Shown: one piece after another, positions 5,550 through 5,908 of the stretch
Position numbering within the stretch: position 1 is the stretch's first letter
How the letters are laid out: the number at the start of each line of letters is the position of its first letter
Assembly (NCBI GenBank): GCA_023425225.1
Contig: JAFADB010000277.1
Coordinates: 1 to 5,908 of the forward strand
DNA length: 5,908 nucleotides
Source: Pseudomonadota bacterium
GTDB taxonomy: Bacteria; Pseudomonadota; Gammaproteobacteria; Xanthomonadales; Xanthomonadaceae
Reading direction: 5' to 3'
Translations under genes and position numbers: made by a program
The notes under the pieces: generated by a model
Told to the model about the DNA's origin: nothing
The model's input: the letters and a program-made list of their open reading frames with translations, nothing else
Database searches by the model: none

Positions 5550-5663
5550 GCGGGTCGCGGCGAGCCTCGCGCGTCCGGTAGCGGCGATGCAACGAGGCCT
5601 GACGTGCGGTGCCGCGCCATGCATGCGGTTTCCGCCACCGCGCCGACGTGCTGCAATCTGCCG

Positions 5664-5908
5664 ATGACCGAATCGTCCACCGACACCATCGTCGCCATCG
5701 CCACCGCCGCGGGCGCCGGCGGTGTGGGCATCGTGCGCCTGTCCGGGCCGCGTGCGCATGCCATCGCCACTACCATCGGCGGGCGCACGCTGCGCCCGCG
5801 CCATGCCCATTACCTGCGCTTCGCCGACGCGCATGGACAGGCCATCGACGACGGCATCGCGCTGTGGTTTCCCGCGCCGCACAGCTTCACCGGCGAGGAC
5901 GTGGTGGA
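5664..5908 (+). CDS. mnmE: tRNA uridine-5-carboxymethylaminomethyl modification GTPase MnmE (N-terminal part)
   Basis: The first 81 codons are visible and the gene is cut by the window end; full-length family members have about 450 residues. MnmE, with MnmG, modifies the wobble uridine (position 34) of certain tRNAs using a tetrahydrofolate-derived one-carbon unit and GTP. The visible part is the N-terminal folate-binding domain: DTIVAIATAAGAGGVGIVRL (residues 7-26), SGP (27-29), and DDGIALWFPAPHSFTGEDVV (62-81), matching the family's (D)TIVAxAT...GGVGIxRxSG and FTGEDVxE blocks. The canonical PPGRGG is AAGAGG here. The start follows family alignment: ATG 5664 places DTIV at residue 7. An in-frame ATG at 5619 would add 15 residues (MHAVSATAPTCCNLP) with no family resemblance. 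Neither start has a good Shine-Dalgarno. The gene follows yidC across a terminator and a 265-bp gap, so it is probably transcribed separately or by read-through. Confidence 0.95.
   Translation, partial: MTESSTDTIVAIATAAGAGGVGIVRLSGPRAHAIATTIGGRTLRPRHAHYLRFADAHGQAIDDGIALWFPAPHSFTGEDVV

Noticed and set aside
5377..5592. A 71-codon minus-strand frame in the yidC-mnmE gap, considered as a small gene.
   Set aside because: It runs through the terminator stem and the end of yidC, has no ribosome-binding site, and its composition (Arg/Pro/Ala) is typical of random G+C-rich frames.
4657..5667. A 336-codon plus-strand frame overlapping the yidC 3' half, its terminator and the gap before mnmE.
   Set aside because: It is Gly/Ala/Arg/Pro-rich, out of frame with yidC, crosses the terminator hairpin and resembles no family.
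1..5908. A hidden novel system such as a defence island, CRISPR array, retron or mobile element.
   Set aside because: Almost every base belongs to six conserved housekeeping genes or short regulatory gaps. There are no repeat arrays, transposase or integrase genes, tRNA-adjacent junctions or abrupt changes of composition beyond the A+T-rich origin block.

Overview
This window is the replication-origin neighbourhood of a bacterial chromosome. The high G+C content and the protein sequences of DnaA (start MDVWPRCLERLEAEFPPEDV), DnaN, RnpA and YidC resemble those of the Xanthomonadaceae/Lysobacteraceae (Xanthomonas, Stenotrophomonas, Lysobacter, Luteimonas, Pseudoxanthomonas). The family assignment rests on remembered similarity and the genus cannot be fixed from here. 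The gene order is the conserved gammaproteobacterial one: dnaN and dnaA on the minus strand, and rpmH, rnpA, yidC and mnmE (trmE) on the plus strand, diverging from the dnaA-rpmH gap.

Layout, left to right. At 10-33 is a rho-independent terminator for the leftward dnaN transcript. At 41-56, between that terminator and the dnaN stop codon, is a 16-bp sequence with the core palindrome GTTCCAC/GTGGAAC, which matches the ParB-binding parS site. dnaN (62-1162) encodes the sliding clamp. The 316-bp gap 1163-1478 has a block with 63% A+T (1181-1280) and three DnaA-box matches, one of them perfect (TTATCCACA, 1362-1370). It is the best oriC candidate. dnaA (1479-2810) encodes the initiator. The 241-bp gap 2811-3051 carries two further, weaker DnaA-box matches, an inverted repeat and a strong sigma-70-type promoter for rpmH. 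Then come rpmH (3052-3192), rnpA (3231-3671, GTG start) and yidC (3689-5398), probably one transcript ending at a strong hairpin at 5404-5433. A non-coding stretch with a two-part stem-loop precedes mnmE, which starts at 5664 and runs off the window.

How they work together: DnaA binds the boxes and opens oriC. DnaN clamps the polymerase to DNA and, in many bacteria, helps switch DnaA off. parS next to oriC is where ParB would load to segregate the new origins. The rightward genes serve translation and envelope building: L34 (ribosome), the RNase P protein (tRNA maturation), YidC (membrane insertion) and MnmE (tRNA wobble modification).

No mobile element, CRISPR array, tRNA, rRNA or undescribed system is visible. 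The observations worth checking are regulatory or architectural: the parS site, DnaA boxes on both sides of dnaA, the inverted repeat abutting the rpmH promoter, and the absence of yidD between rnpA and yidC.
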